Source: Nemertoderma westbladi (Eukaryota > Xenacoelomorpha > Nemertodermatida > Nemertodermatidae). From it: 28,179 nucleotides of DNA. Made by a program: the position numbers and the translations under genes. Shown one piece after another: positions 1-9,960 of the stretch; position 1 is the first letter of the stretch; every line of letters starts with the position of its first letter. Location: NCBI GenBank assembly GCA_032718475.1, contig JAUCBJ010006372.1, positions 1 to 28,179 on the forward strand. The letters are read 5' to 3'. Under the pieces are notes generated by a model. That model was not told the origin of the DNA. It searched no databases and saw only the letters and a list, made by a program, of their open reading frames with translations.

Positions 1-2072
1 GAAGCTTTTACACTGATAGTTGAAAAAGACTGTCTGACAGTTGGTATCATGATAGTATATCATGATAGTAATCATGATCATGTATCATGATAGTAATATC
101 TGATAGTTAGCGCCCCATGGGTAAATCCTTACCCCATGGGCTGTTACCTCTCTGACTGACAGCGCAACAGCCCCTATAGGTGCACCCCCTGCTAAACATT
201 TATCTATCATTAGGCCTTCTCAGCGAATCAGTGGCCAGGATTCCTAATGATACAGAAATGCTTAAACCAAAGACAAGCCCTGAATTAACGATAGAGAATT
301 CAACTGACCAGTGAGAGCGTTAGTTTGTAATTCAAAATATTTATATGTAGGCCTACTTGCAGTTACCAGTAATTTGCGTGTACGCGGTGTTAAAACTGTT
401 ATTTTTGTTACTATGCACTTTCTGTAGTTTTTGGATGGTTGTTGGTCATATTGGATGCCTCTACTGAGTATAATCGATTGATAAACAGGAGCGATCTCGA
501 TGAAATCGGTGAGTTTAATTTCCCGATTACGGCAGTACGCCGAGTACGGTAGTTATTAGTTGGTTGTTCGTATGATTGTCAGCTACTGTTACTGCGTTAC
601 CGTTAGGAAGTTTATTCGAGGAACTTCGTATTAAACTGTTGGTTTTCTTTAGATAAGTCGGATCCGCACCTATACGAGTGAACCAGTTCGTCGGCCTACC
701 AACGGGTGAAATGTTAAAGAGTGGGCTGATCAACATGCGATGTGATATTCGGCGGATCCAACGAAGTGAACCCGACGGTCATTCGATTACGGCATCGGTA
801 CTGCCGTGAGTACTTTAGTATTTTAAGAACCGGCCCCTTGCATATAACCCGCCCCCCTTCCCTATCGTGGTTTGAACTTTGTTTGTATTACCTGTTTGTC
901 TATATCTATTGATTTTCGTGAGAATTTGCCATCTATTAATCCGAGGGATTATGAGTCCCAACCATCGATGTGTGAATTAAGAGACAGCGGATTAACAATC
1001 TCCCAACGAAGTTTGGAGACGAATACTACGTAATAGTAATACTACTAACAACACCTGCTATAATAATAATAACTTAACATAATACTAATGATATTATTTT
1101 CTGTTATTATTATTATTGGTTTATTTGCTGTAGATCTACTCTGTCCAGCTCGCATTCTATCGACACAAATTATAATTTCATATAATATTATCTTACAGGT
1201 TCATTGCAGCTACGATGGAAGGACGACGCTTACAGGGCGTGTAGAGACTTATAGGTGTCGTGGGTTTACGTAACAATATGGAACCTGGTAAACTAGTTGA
1301 CAATGAATTATAATAATATGAACGATATTAATTAAAAATATCTTAGTAATATATTTATAAACTCTACATAATTTGAGATTGTAATGTGTTTAATTGTTGT
1401 GTGATTTATACATATCATAATACATTCTATAAGGTTCATTGGAATTATAAATGTGAATATTATAATTATTACATTTATTTATTTTCATTTTCCCTCATAA
1501 TCGAGGAGTATAAATACGTTGTTTGTTTTATTTTTTATTAGAAATAACAAAGAAAACTGCAACCTAATAAAACTCGAAACAACAGCAAGGATACCTACTC
1601 GCTACTGACGCTTATGAAGAATAGCGGAGCCCAGAAGTATAAGTGAATATCTTCTTGAAATAAATCTTTCCTCCAGAAAAACGAAAGAAATCAACCCATA
1701 GAAAGGCGCAAAAAAATTTAATTAATATTTCTTAAAAGTATCAGTCAGGTAAGAGAAATTAAATGGCATAGCCGCAACAAGGCTGTATGCCTTCTCCAGG
1801 GCCCGAAATGGGTTGTGTAGTAAGAGGTTGTTTGTAAATAGTATTATGTGTTATGGTTGCTGTGTAATACGTACCAGAATCTTATAATTTAATGAATTAA
1901 TGTTATAGAAAGAAAATTAATTATCAGAATTAAATGAATTCGCATCAATAATATGCTTAGAAATTATATCTACTGTATTTTTATTATTTTTATTTTTTTA
2001 TATATATTTTTTATTTTTATTCCATACATATAATAAGGCTGCGAAATGAGTAATGTTCGTCAAAAGTAACTA
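1..2072. other. Non-coding AT-rich stretch, no gene recognised
   Basis: No reading frame here resembles a known family; the longest are under 85 codons. Small structures seen: four worn copies of ATCATGATAGTA at 45-97; an imperfect inverted repeat built on CCCATGGG at 114-140; and a GATTACGGCA motif at 525 and again at 786, each followed by short GTACGG/GTACTG permutations. 1020-1130 is rich in TAATAATA runs and 1970-2035 is nearly pure A/T. A TATAAATA at 1509 is not followed by any credible coding sequence. Confidence 0.6.
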
Positions 2073-2076
2073 TATG

Positions 2077-2400
2077 GGGCCAGAATCATCAGGAGAAAAC
2101 ACAGAAACGGTTTAAAAATCATGGAAAAGCATATTATAGTTGGGAATACATAAGAGTTGTACCGTTTCTTATGTATTTACAGTCATTGCTCATCGACCCA
2201 AAACGCATGAGTAACCAGTCGTCGAAAATGGCCACCTGGGACCAAAAAGATCATGAAAGAACACTGCTACGGGTTGGAAATGTCGAAAAAGTATATTATG
2301 GTTGGAAATACATCAGAATTGTATCGTTTCATAGGTATTTACAGTCGTTGTTCGGTGACACAAAACCCCTCACGCGATTGGTCTGGGGTTTGAGGGGGGG
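2077..2400. repeat. Diverged 162-bp tandem duplication
   Basis: Two adjacent copies with a period of 162 bp. The best-conserved part is 80 bp long, 2125-2204 against 2287-2366, with no indels between copies. The flanking CATCAGGAGAAA-type sequence also matches. Because 162 is a multiple of three, an 82-codon frame at 2171-2419 runs through the junction and repeats YLQSL with a 54-residue period. I read that frame as a by-product of the repeat and not as a gene. Confidence 0.7.
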
Positions 2401-2451
2401 CTCCGCCTTCCTCTCGTAGGGCCTCTTGGCTAAGATTAGCATGGCGCCCCC

Positions 2452-2523
2452 ATGGTATGGCCTTGCTGCTTGTAACTGTGTATACAATGGTATGGCCTTG
2501 CTGCTTGTAACTGTATGTATACA
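2452..2523. repeat. Tandem duplication, 35/37 bp
   Basis: ATGGTATGGCCTTGCTGCTT followed by GTAACTGTGTATACA occurs at 2452-2486 and again directly after it at 2487-2523, with a 2-bp insertion. The near identity means it is recent compared with the neighbouring 162-bp duplication. Confidence 0.85.
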
Positions 2524-3173
2524 GAAGTACGCCTTTAATACTGTAATACAATATTACTATAATAATGAAGAATCTGACAATAGTGTATGTGCAGTAGGTC
2601 TGTAGGTGGTAGGCCTTAGCGTTACAGCGTTAGATGATGTAGACCTACCAGCAGCCCGGCAGACCAGTACTCTGGCAGAGACTGGTACTACTGTGCCTGT
2701 GGCTGTGGTCTGAAGTCAGATACTTGTTTATTGGTTTACTGTATGTAGTATTGTTACTACCGTACTACAGGGTATTAGTACACATTTGAATGACACTAGC
2801 CAAACAAGCCTAAAATCAGATAAATAATGGTACTAGTACCGGTATAGCAGTATTATGCACCACCTTGCGGATTGCATGGGTATTATTTATTAAGTTCTTT
2901 GAAGGGAATGTATTATTTTAATGTAAACTATATTACTACTACTATTATTACTACTATTACTATTATTTACTAGCTTATTATGTAATATTTTAGCTTAATC
3001 TATTAGTTTAATTACAATTTACTGTGTGCGTACGTAATCTTAATTACATTCTACCGTACATTACCAATATTATAATTAATATTTACCCCGACTGGGGGTG
3101 TATCTTATTGTAAAAAAAAATATTACAAGCTAATAACACTGTTGACTGGATGCGACAGTTGTTTATTTCATAT
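2524..3173. other. Non-coding stretch, simple-sequence rich
   Basis: No gene is visible. It holds TACTAC/TATTAC runs at about 2930-2970, repeated GTACTACAG/GTACCGGTA motifs, and a poly-A run before the 50-bp array that follows. Confidence 0.55.
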
Positions 3174-3371
3174 GTTGGCCCTGAAAAGGGCCGTTTGGGT
3201 TGGTTAAGTCAGGTCGTACAGTAGTTGGCCCTGAAAAGGGCCGTTTGGGTTGGTTAAGTCAGGTCGTACAGTAGTTGGCCCTGAAAAGGGCCGTTTGGGT
3301 TGGTTAAGTCAGGTCGTACAGTTGTTGGCCCAGAAAAGGGCCGTTTGTGTTGGTTAAGGTATAAGGTACAA
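3174..3371. repeat. 50-bp tandem array, four copies, each with a hairpin
   Basis: Copies start at 3174, 3224, 3274 and 3324. The first three are identical except at the last bases; the fourth has substitutions and fades out after TGGTTAAGG. Each of the first three contains GGCCCTGAAAAGGGCC, a perfect 6-bp stem closing a GAAA loop. In the fourth copy the motif is GGCCCAGAAAAGGGCC, which keeps 5 pairs. There are no spacers between units, so this is a minisatellite. Confidence 0.95.
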
Positions 3372-3438
3372 TAGACATTCAGCAAGGATAGTAAATGCTT
3401 GAAAAGTGCAAGAAGGTTTGAGAAAGGTCGGTCGCGAT

Positions 3439-3860
3439 TTAAAAGTCTCCACCGAAATTCTGCCAGGTGGCCAGCAATACGTTTGTGGTGTTGTGCATTT
3501 CTAATTGCGGATGACTGACGTCTTTAAGTGGCCCTACATCGACTATACATTGAGTGTGGGTGCCTGTAGTACTCACCCGCGAATCGACTCTTCTCAAACC
3601 ACATCCCAGAACGTGCAGTTCGCCTATGCTTATTAGCACTGGAGCAACGCCAAACAAGTGGCATGAATCCCCTGTCCTTCACCAGCGTAATTTTAGATTG
3701 TGCAGTACAACTCGGAAATGGCAGAATGGCGGAAAAGGACAAAGATGAAGGGTTGGTCTGTTGGTTGCCCTTTTGGTTGTAGAGTTCGGGGAAGAAGCTC
3801 CACGCTTTGTGCAAACTCAATAGCGTGCTCCTCAGTCTCGATAAGTTTCCCAATCTCAAT
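3439..3860 (-). other. Possible coding fossil, family not recognised
   Basis: This 420-bp patch is richer in G+C than its surroundings and carries overlapping minus-strand frames of 111 and 72 codons. A third minus-strand frame ending near 3701 reads like protein (ETEEHAIEFAQSV then LLPRT) and is preceded, beyond a stop, by an ATG at about 3879. The LPR spacing is reminiscent of hAT transposase middle regions, but the match is too weak to name. It could equally be chance. Confidence 0.15.
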
Positions 3861-4488
3861 GAAATTTTATTCTGCCATGACAGTACAGGAGTACAGTATT
3901 CTAACAGTAGGCCTAACTATATTAATACTGTTATACCGGTACCGGTTTCTATCTGACTTCAGGATTGTTTGGCAAGTGTCGTTCAAACAGTCAAACAGTA
4001 CTAATACCGTACTACAGTCTGACAGTAAGTAGGTCAGCCTCCACTAATTTTGCATAGGCCTCCCATGTCATGGCCTGTATTAAGTATCGCAATAATTTTT
4101 ATTGTCCGTTTAAATCCTTTTTTTGTCCTTTTTTTTTTATTTTTTATGTCCTCCAAAAGTCTAATGTTAGGTTCCATGCTACCGGTTTCTCTACTGCTGT
4201 TTTCTCAGGATATCAGTACCGGTATTAGTATATATAGCACTATTTTGCTGTATTGTATGTACAGATGTAGGTATAAAGCAGGTATTTCTGTATTTTAGTA
4301 CCGGTACCGGCACCGGTACTGCTATAGGCCTACTGTGTAGCCTACCATTTAAATACGGTAATAGTAGGCCTACCGGTTGTGCTAATAAACTTTAAATAAT
4401 TGATAGGCCAAACTGGATTGCAGGATTGTGGAAAATGTGGATATACCTTTCACATAATTTAGGCCTATTACTGTATTAGTTTTATCGT
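3861..4488. other. Non-coding stretch with clustered ACCGGT and TAGGCCTA palindromes
   Basis: No gene is recognised. ACCGGT occurs repeatedly between 3936 and 4380, often doubled as TACCGGTACCGG. Four TAGGCCTA palindromes start at 3908, 4325, 4365 and 4460. A T-rich run lies at 4115-4145. Confidence 0.6.
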
Positions 4489-5150
4489 CTCTGTAACCTG
4501 CTCCTTTCCGTCAATTAGTTAAATGATCGTTTATTGTTTTGGTTAGAAAATCCCGCCTCTGTAACCTGCCCCTTTCCCTCAATTAGTTAAATGATCGTTT
4601 ATTGTTTTGGTTAGAAAATCCCGCCTCTGTAACCTGCTCCTTTCCCTGAATTGGTAAAGTGACCGTTTATTGTTTTGGTTAGAAAGGCCCGCCTCTGTAA
4701 CCTGCCCCTTTCGCTCAATTAGTTAAATGATCGTTTATTGTTTTGGTTAGAAAATCCCGCCTCTGTAACCTGCTCCTTTCCCTCAATTAGTTAAGTGATT
4801 GTTTATTGTTTTGGTTAGAAAATTCCGCCTCTGTAACCTGTCCCTTTCCCTCAATTAGTTAAATGATCGTTTATTGTTTTGGTTAGAAAATCCCGCCTCT
4901 GTAACCTGCTCCTTTCCCTCAATAAGTTAAGTGATCGTTTATTGTTTTGGTTAGAAAATCCCGCCTCTGTAACCTGCTCCTTTCCCTCAATTAGTTAAGT
5001 GATCGTTTATTGTTTTGGTTAGAAAATCCCGTCTCTGTAACCTGCTCCTTTCCCTGATTTGGTAAAGTGACTGTTTATTGTTTTGGTTAGAAAACTCGGC
5101 CTTAACCTGTTCCTTTCCATCAATTGGTAATTGTTTTTGGCTATAAAATG
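4489..5150. repeat. 68-bp tandem array, nine copies plus a degenerate tenth
   Basis: Units start with CTCTGTAACCTG at 4489, 4557, 4625, 4693, 4761, 4829, 4897, 4965 and 5033, a strict 68-bp period. A worn tenth unit, shortened and altered, runs from about 5097 to 5150. Core landmarks are GTAACCTGCTCCTTTCC, AATTAGTTAA and TTTATTGTTTTGGTTAGAAA. Single copies of the core occur at 12358-12410 and 17463-17510 on the plus strand and at 15681-15735 on the minus strand, each inside an inverted-repeat element. Confidence 0.97.
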
Positions 5151-5359
5151 AGTGTTTTGCTACGTCATGTGGTAATCGATTATCGACAACAACCACAAAC
5201 TATTAAATATAGAGTCTTTTTACCACAGGCGCATATGGAAATCTATCTCATAGTCTATAAATCATGGAATCATGGAATGTTTTGGCACAGGCATAGTGAA
5301 ATCAACTGTCTGACAGTCCAGAAATCAGCAGTCTGACAGTTTGAAGAAATACATACATA

Positions 5360-5422
5360 AAAAGTCATTAAAAGGACAATAAAAGTCATTAAAAGGACAA
5401 CAAAAGTCATTATGCATAATTC
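5360..5422. repeat. 21-bp tandem repeat, three copies
   Basis: AAAAGTCATT plus AAAAGGACAA with one variable base starts at 5360, 5381 and 5402. Worn fragments (AAAGTCAAATAAAAGGACAT) continue to about 5460. Two TCTGACAGT motifs lie just upstream at about 5312-5340. Confidence 0.85.
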
Positions 5423-5460
5423 GTAAAAAAAATGACAAAAAAAGTCAAATAAAAGGACAT

Positions 5461-6022
5461 AAAAAATCACTGCCATTAGGTATCGCTTTGGCCAGTCTGC
5501 ATGACAGTGTGAACTTTAAAAGTTTAGCAGGTAATATGGTAGCCTTAAACACAACATGTCAAGGTCAACACATACACAAAAACTGTAACGGTATGCAGTC
5601 GCAGTGCAGTATGGTACTGGACAGTCTGTCTGTAAAAATTGTAAATGATATGATTGTATACTGTACTGCGGTATTGCTACTGGTACCTACTGCCTGACTG
5701 CTCAAATTTACAATAATTTAAATCTGATGCATATATAATTATATAGTGCATATTCTGATCTTAATTTCATATAGGCATAATACTGTATATAGAGTTATAT
5801 ATAATAATCTAATTTACAATGATGACCAGCATCCCAGACAGGTCTTGTGAAGGAATAAAGGAGCTACCAGTTCAAGATTTAACTCAAATTTCATCATCAG
5901 CTCTATTTCCAACACCCACACCCACTTCATCTGGAGAAAAAAAGAAAAAAGCGACAAAGTATTGAGTATTATTAAAAAAAAGTCAAACCCTGGACTGAAA
6001 AAACTCTGGAATAGGCTATAGC
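5461..6022. other. Non-coding stretch, nothing recognised
   Basis: Short frames occur on both strands but none has a recognisable motif. 5700-5815 is AT-rich. No repeats shared with the rest of the window were noticed. Confidence 0.5.
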
Positions 6023-6310
6023 CTGATAGCGGCACATAATGCTACTAAGACTTATTCAAGTATTGAGAAATGTGCACACCATATGTCTGAAACAACATTG
6101 TGGCGAGCTTTGAAGAGCAACGTGTTGTGGGAAGTTTGAGTGGGAGACATAAAGTTTTAAATGAAGAACAGGAGGAAACCATTGCCAGTGTAATACAAGT
6201 AATGGCATGGGCAGGATTTGGTGTCAATAAATCAGGCATTGGACCAATAGAGTTCAAGAATTCTGTAAGAGTCACGAAATTGAGAAACAACGAATTGCAC
6301 ATATCCAACT
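6023..6310 (+). pseudogene. pogo/Tigger-like transposase N-terminal fragment (psq-type HTH), frameshifted
   Basis: The first part reads NATKTYSSIEKCAHHMSETT then LWRALK, which has the layout of a pipsqueak-type helix-turn-helix: basic and hydrophobic helix, then S-x-T-T-L-W-R. After one frameshift near 6105 it continues as LSGRHKVLNEEQEETIAS, then a VMAWAGFGV-like stretch. This matches the G-R-x-x-V-L-x-x-E-Q-E-E linker that follows the HTH in pogo/Tigger and jerky-like transposases, as I recall them. Such proteins bind element ends and cut and paste DNA. No DDE catalytic domain is present, and the similarity stops at about 6310, six bases before the TTAA end of the piggyBac frame. That could mean the piggyBac element interrupted it, but I see no continuation on the far side at 11435. 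Confidence 0.45.
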
Positions 6311-6315
6311 TTCAT

Positions 6316-6350
6316 TTAACCTTCCTATTCTGCTCGGGTCATATTGACCC
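6316..6350 (+). repeat. piggyBac left terminal inverted repeat and subterminal palindrome
   Basis: TTAA target site, a 16-bp inverted end and the palindrome GGGTCATATTGACCC at 6336-6350. Its partner is 11415-11434 on the opposite strand. Confidence 0.75.
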
Positions 6351-6527
6351 ATTTGCAATTTCAATCATAAAATTTTTATCGAAAACTTTAGTACCTGACA
6401 CTATAGGTCAGTGACTTTTATTAACTTTTTGCACTGAATCCGAATCTGCTGTCAAATTTGTGGTGCCACCAAGATTTAATCGAGGAATTTTAATTTTACC
6501 ATTCAAACGGTCGGTACCACTGCTCAA

Positions 6528-7721
6528 TTGAGCAACCCGTATGAGAAACTTAATAACGCTACGCAGGGAGATAATGAACTTTGCACCATGTGCGCCAAAC
6601 GAGTTATACACAATGGGTTGCAATGTTACGGTTGCGACCGTTGGGAACATAGCAACCACTCGCGGATCTCGGCTGCAGTGTATGATGCCCTCGGCAATTC
6701 ATCAAGTTTAGTTTTCCTGTGCATCAATTGTCGGGACCTGTCTATGTCAGAGCGTCTTGCTGCTGTCTCCGGTTCTTTACCACCATCGGCATTTGCGGAT
6801 GACGGCAATCGTGTTCCGGAATCCGTTACTGATAAACTCGATTCACTAACATCTCAGATGAACGAACTGCACGAGTTTCTTGTATGTAATGGTAATGCTG
6901 CCGATGGAAACCGCAACATTGGCATTTCTTCTCGTGTGCATTGCAACGCCGGGCGTCCCTCAGCTGTGGTTGATGGTATATCGCAACGTCGGGTTGAAAC
7001 CCCCGCCAATACCAGACCAAACAATCTAGAGGATAAAATTAAAGATTGTGTTGCCATAGCAATGCATACCAACAAAGTAGAAGAGCAGTCATCATTGCGG
7101 CTGTTCATTGAAAGTTACCTGAGTCCGGATCTTTAACTAACGATGAACGAGCGGTGCGGGAAGTTTTGGAAGTTATCGATTGCGGTACCATCCATGAATA
7201 TCGAGTTTGTCGCCTTCTTCCTCTACGTAATGCAAAAAAACCCCCCTCTGCTTGAACTGTCTTTTAAGTCAGCTAGTGACCACTACTTAGTTCTTAAGAA
7301 CTGTCACAAGCTCTCTAAATCAACGTTCAAGAACGTATTCGTACGTCCAGATCTCTTGGCAGAGGTTCGTAGAGACCGCGACATACTACGGGCTCATGCG
7401 TACCTCGTTCATAGCAATAACACTTCTGATAACGTCGCCGTTGTTTACGATGATAAGGAAAGCTGCTACGTATTGAAGAAGAGGACTGTTTTGGGTCGCA
7501 TTTCCTGGAGATCCTCAGTCGTCCTGACCCCGGAAGAGTTTGACATCGCACAGAGGCACATGGAGTCTCGTAGGAAACTTCGAGGCGCTAAGCGAGCGAC
7601 TGGCACCGTCAGACAGGGTCCCCCAACCGAGGCTGCTACTCCCCCTGCGACTTCACCACACTATCCAACTACACTACACTATCCAACCCGGATTCACTAC
7701 ACTATCCAACCCGGCGGTTGA
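6528..7721 (+). pseudogene. LINE ORF1 with PHD-type zinc finger, frameshifted
   Basis: The first frame (6528-7136, 202 codons) starts at a plausible ATG and has a PHD-like metal site: C19, C22, C33, C36, H41, then H44 where most PHD fingers have cysteine, and C65, C68. The frame ends at a TAA near 7134. The protein then continues in another frame (TNDERAVREVLEVID from about 7138) and, after a run of A and C near 7232-7248, in a third frame. That frame has the conserved-looking FVRPDLLAEVRRDRDILR at residues 66-83 of the 7143-7721 reading. ORF1 proteins of this group bind RNA and help form the retrotransposition particle. At least two frameshifts make this copy dead. The last 60 bp are repetitive (see the short tandem at 7652). 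Confidence 0.7.
7652..7717 (+). repeat. Short tandem repeat between LINE ORF1 and ORF2
   Basis: Three copies of a 20-25 bp unit ending CACTATCCAAC, the last two followed by CCGG. They lie at the 3' end of ORF1 and probably arose by slippage. Confidence 0.75.
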
Positions 7722-7781
7722 TGTAGGTTCTTCTGAAAATCTGTCCACCGATGGTTCCAGGGGTCATTCGGGAAACTAAAC

Positions 7782-8783
7782 TTGGGAGAAGATTCAAACT
7801 TCCAATCGAATACTGAGAGTACAGCACACGGACATAGACAGCGTACCTATCTCAGTTGCTGTTCAATGAATTATCAGAGCATTGGTAATAAATTGCATGA
7901 TTTAACACACTTTTTAGATACTTCTGGTCATACAGTAGTTGGAATAACTGAAAGCTGGTTAAATGATAGTATCACTGATGCAATGGTAGTAGATCATAAA
8001 GGTTTTCAAATTTTTAGGAAGGACCATTTAACAACCACTGGCGGTGGTGTAGCAATAATCATTGATAAATCGAAAACTTTACAATGTGCCAGAATTTTTC
8101 GGGATAAAAAATATGAGGATTGTGAAATTATTGCAGTTGATATTCTTGGCGATGCACCAACTAGATTAATTTGTGCCTGTCGCAGCAATAGTTCATTGTG
8201 TAGTAGTTTGGAATATGTAAATTTATTTTGTGAGTGTATTTCTCATCTTTCTGATGTTAGTTACCCCACAGTTTGTTTTGGTGATTTTAATTTCCGCGAA
8301 TTTAACTGGGAGGCAATGACCTTTCCGGATTCTGATATATATAAGAGCTTTTTTAATTGTGTACACGAGGCAGGGTTCACTCAACTTGTAAATAAACCCA
8401 CCAGGGGGGAAAGTATGCTAGACTTAGTTTTCACCAGTGACGTACTCTGTGTTAGTGACGTCACTGTTAACGTAGGTTTTTCCACTTGTGACCATTCATC
8501 TGTAACCTTTAACCTATGTGGTCCATACCAATTTGTTAACAGTGAACCATTACATTATTTAGACTTTAAGAATGCTGACTACGCAGCCTTTTCTTCATTT
8601 TTAGAAGCTCAAGACTGGTCACGTAATTTTCATTCTTGTGATACAGGAGATACATATTGGAGTGCTTTTGATAATGTTCTTAAACAGGGAATGAATCGTT
8701 TTATTCCTCGTAAAGAAATCCCGGTTTTACTTAAGAAGCGTTATCCCGTCACATTAAGAAACTACAACGTAAAAAAAAATTAA
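7782..8783 (+). pseudogene. LINE ORF2, APE-type endonuclease domain
   Basis: This 333-codon frame holds the expected endonuclease motifs in order: MNYQSIGNK with N30, ITESWL with catalytic-type E57, GGGVAIII near 88, CFGDFNF near 165-170, a TRGESMLDLVFT segment near 207, and TCDHSSVTF with D/H near 237. The enzyme nicks target DNA to prime reverse transcription. The usual YRPP-like motif is replaced by CRSNSS. The start at 7782 is simply the first ATG and may not be authentic. The frame ends in a poly-A run (8770-8792), where a length change has thrown the downstream RT into another frame. Confidence 0.85.
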
Positions 8784-8792
8784 AAAAAAAAT

Positions 8793-9306
8793 TAGCGTAT
8801 GACCGCTGTTCGAAAGAAATTTCTAGAACAATATTTAGAAATCTGTGTCTGAAAGAAATTCAAAACGTAATTATAAATCGGGAATTGCCCCCTTGAAATA
8901 CAATGGTGATGTGATCGTTGATGACGCTATCAAGGCCAGGATTTTTTCTGAAGTACTGGCGGAAAATTATTGTCAAAATGATGGCAATATTCCTACGTTT
9001 AATCGTGCGGTGCCTAATAATACCTACTTAAGTGATGTTAATTTTAATCCTAGTGCAGTATATAAGATTTTACGTGACTTACCAAACAAATCTGGCTCCA
9101 CACCAGATGGCTTGCCTAGTCTTTTATTTCGAAGCTTGGCTAGACAACTGGCTGCGCCTCTGTCGGCGATTTTTGATATATCTTTTAGTTCGCACTCCTT
9201 ACCGAATATCTGGCTCACCGCCATTGTTGTACCACTGTTTAAGAAAGATAACCCATCAAATCACACCTATCCTATCACACCTCAACTTACAAATGTTAGA
9301 AATTAG
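8793..9306 (+). pseudogene. LINE ORF2, N-terminal part of reverse transcriptase, truncated
   Basis: After one more frameshift near 8850 the frame reads through LPNKSGSTPDGLPSLLFRSL, the pre-palm signature of CR1/jockey-group RTs, then WLTAIVVPLFKKDNPSN, the RT motif 1 region. Where R-P-I-S-L should follow, the sequence instead jumps to material resembling the region just before the ORF2 C-terminus (MLEIRR in another frame at about 9290). Motifs A, B and C with the catalytic aspartates are missing. A deletion is inferred from the family's usual order. Confidence 0.8.
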
Positions 9307-9345
9307 GCGAATTATGGAATTATTATGGAATTTATGGATGTGAAC

Positions 9346-9552
9346 AGAGAGGGTTTGCGGGGACACAATATGAAACTATTCGTGCAACAAAGTAGATAAG
9401 TTGTCTCTAGAAACCGCTTTGCAAACAGTTCTGTATCAGTTTGGAATTCTCTACCTTTAGAGACTGTCAATGCAATTAATTTAGTTACCTTTAATCGCCG
9501 AATATTCAATATAGACTTCAGCCATCTGTGTCACTGTAGGCCTATTAATTAG
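9346..9552 (+). pseudogene. LINE ORF2 C-terminal remnant
   Basis: One frame reads EGLRGHNMKLFVQQSR, then a TAA stop at 9397, then RNRFANSSVSVWNSLPLETV and a FNRRIF segment, ending at TAG 9550-9552. R-x-x-F-x-x-S-V-x-x-W-N-x-L-P is the hallmark C-terminal tail of CR1/L2-type ORF2 proteins. It sits only about 40 bp downstream of the RT start region, which shows the size of the internal deletion. Confidence 0.75.
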
Positions 9553-9960
9553 TAATCAGTCCGTAACATATTTGAATTTTATCAGTAATACTTATCGTTG
9601 ATGTGTTGAACTTTTAACTACTGTATAGCTACGTACAAATCCCCCCTGCCTCGTTCCGTGTCGTCTTTGTTACTTAGATTTTGTTATTTTTTTACTCAGG
9701 TGCATTTTGCATTCAATCATCAATCTGTTCAGTAATAATTATCTAGTGTGCTTAGACTGCTTACTGTAACTACTGTACAGCACATATTAATTCCACCCTG
9801 CCTCGTTCTGTTGTGTTTGTTCTTATGATATCAATTAATTTTACCTTATTTTTAATTTTAAATCTGTTCAAGTGAGCTATCTACTGTAAAACTACGTAGC
9901 AATCCGACCTTGCCCGTTTCGTATTAGTTTTATTGATATGTTTTTTGTAAACTTTGTTTT
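9553..9960 (+). repeat. LINE 3' UTR with three related segments
   Basis: CTACTGTA followed by a C-rich CCTGCCTCGTT or CTTGCCCGTT motif occurs at 9618, 9770 and 9881. The first two segments share CCCTGCCTCGTTC; the segments starting near 9723 and 9862 share ATCTGTTCA. Spacing is 152 and 111 bp, so the copies differ in length. Location after the ORF2 stop suggests a repeated 3' UTR. Confidence 0.6.

Larger units (their letters stand above)
6528..9960 (+). mobile_element. CR1/L2-like LINE, internally deleted
   Basis: Order seen: ORF1 with a PHD-type zinc finger, ORF2 with an APE-type endonuclease, the start of a reverse transcriptase, then an abrupt jump to the C-terminal tail of ORF2, then a 3' UTR with three related segments. 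The catalytic RT palm (FADD) and thumb are absent, so the copy cannot have moved itself since the deletion. Both ORFs carry frameshifts. Neither boundary is fixed: the left one lies between 6350 and 6528, the right one between about 9960 and 10200, and I found no target-site duplication. PHD-bearing ORF1 proteins are known from CR1-group LINEs, which supports the clade call. Confidence 0.8.

Noticed and set aside
1505-1620. TATA box and short transcription unit
   Set aside because: TATAAATA is expected by chance in such AT-rich DNA and nothing coding follows.
2171-2419. 82-codon plus-strand frame as a gene
   Set aside because: It is created by the 162-bp duplication and ends in a G-run; no family signature.
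3174-5150. CRISPR-like regular direct repeats
   Set aside because: The 50-bp and 68-bp units are head-to-tail with no unique spacers, and no cas-like gene exists nearby; the setting is eukaryotic.
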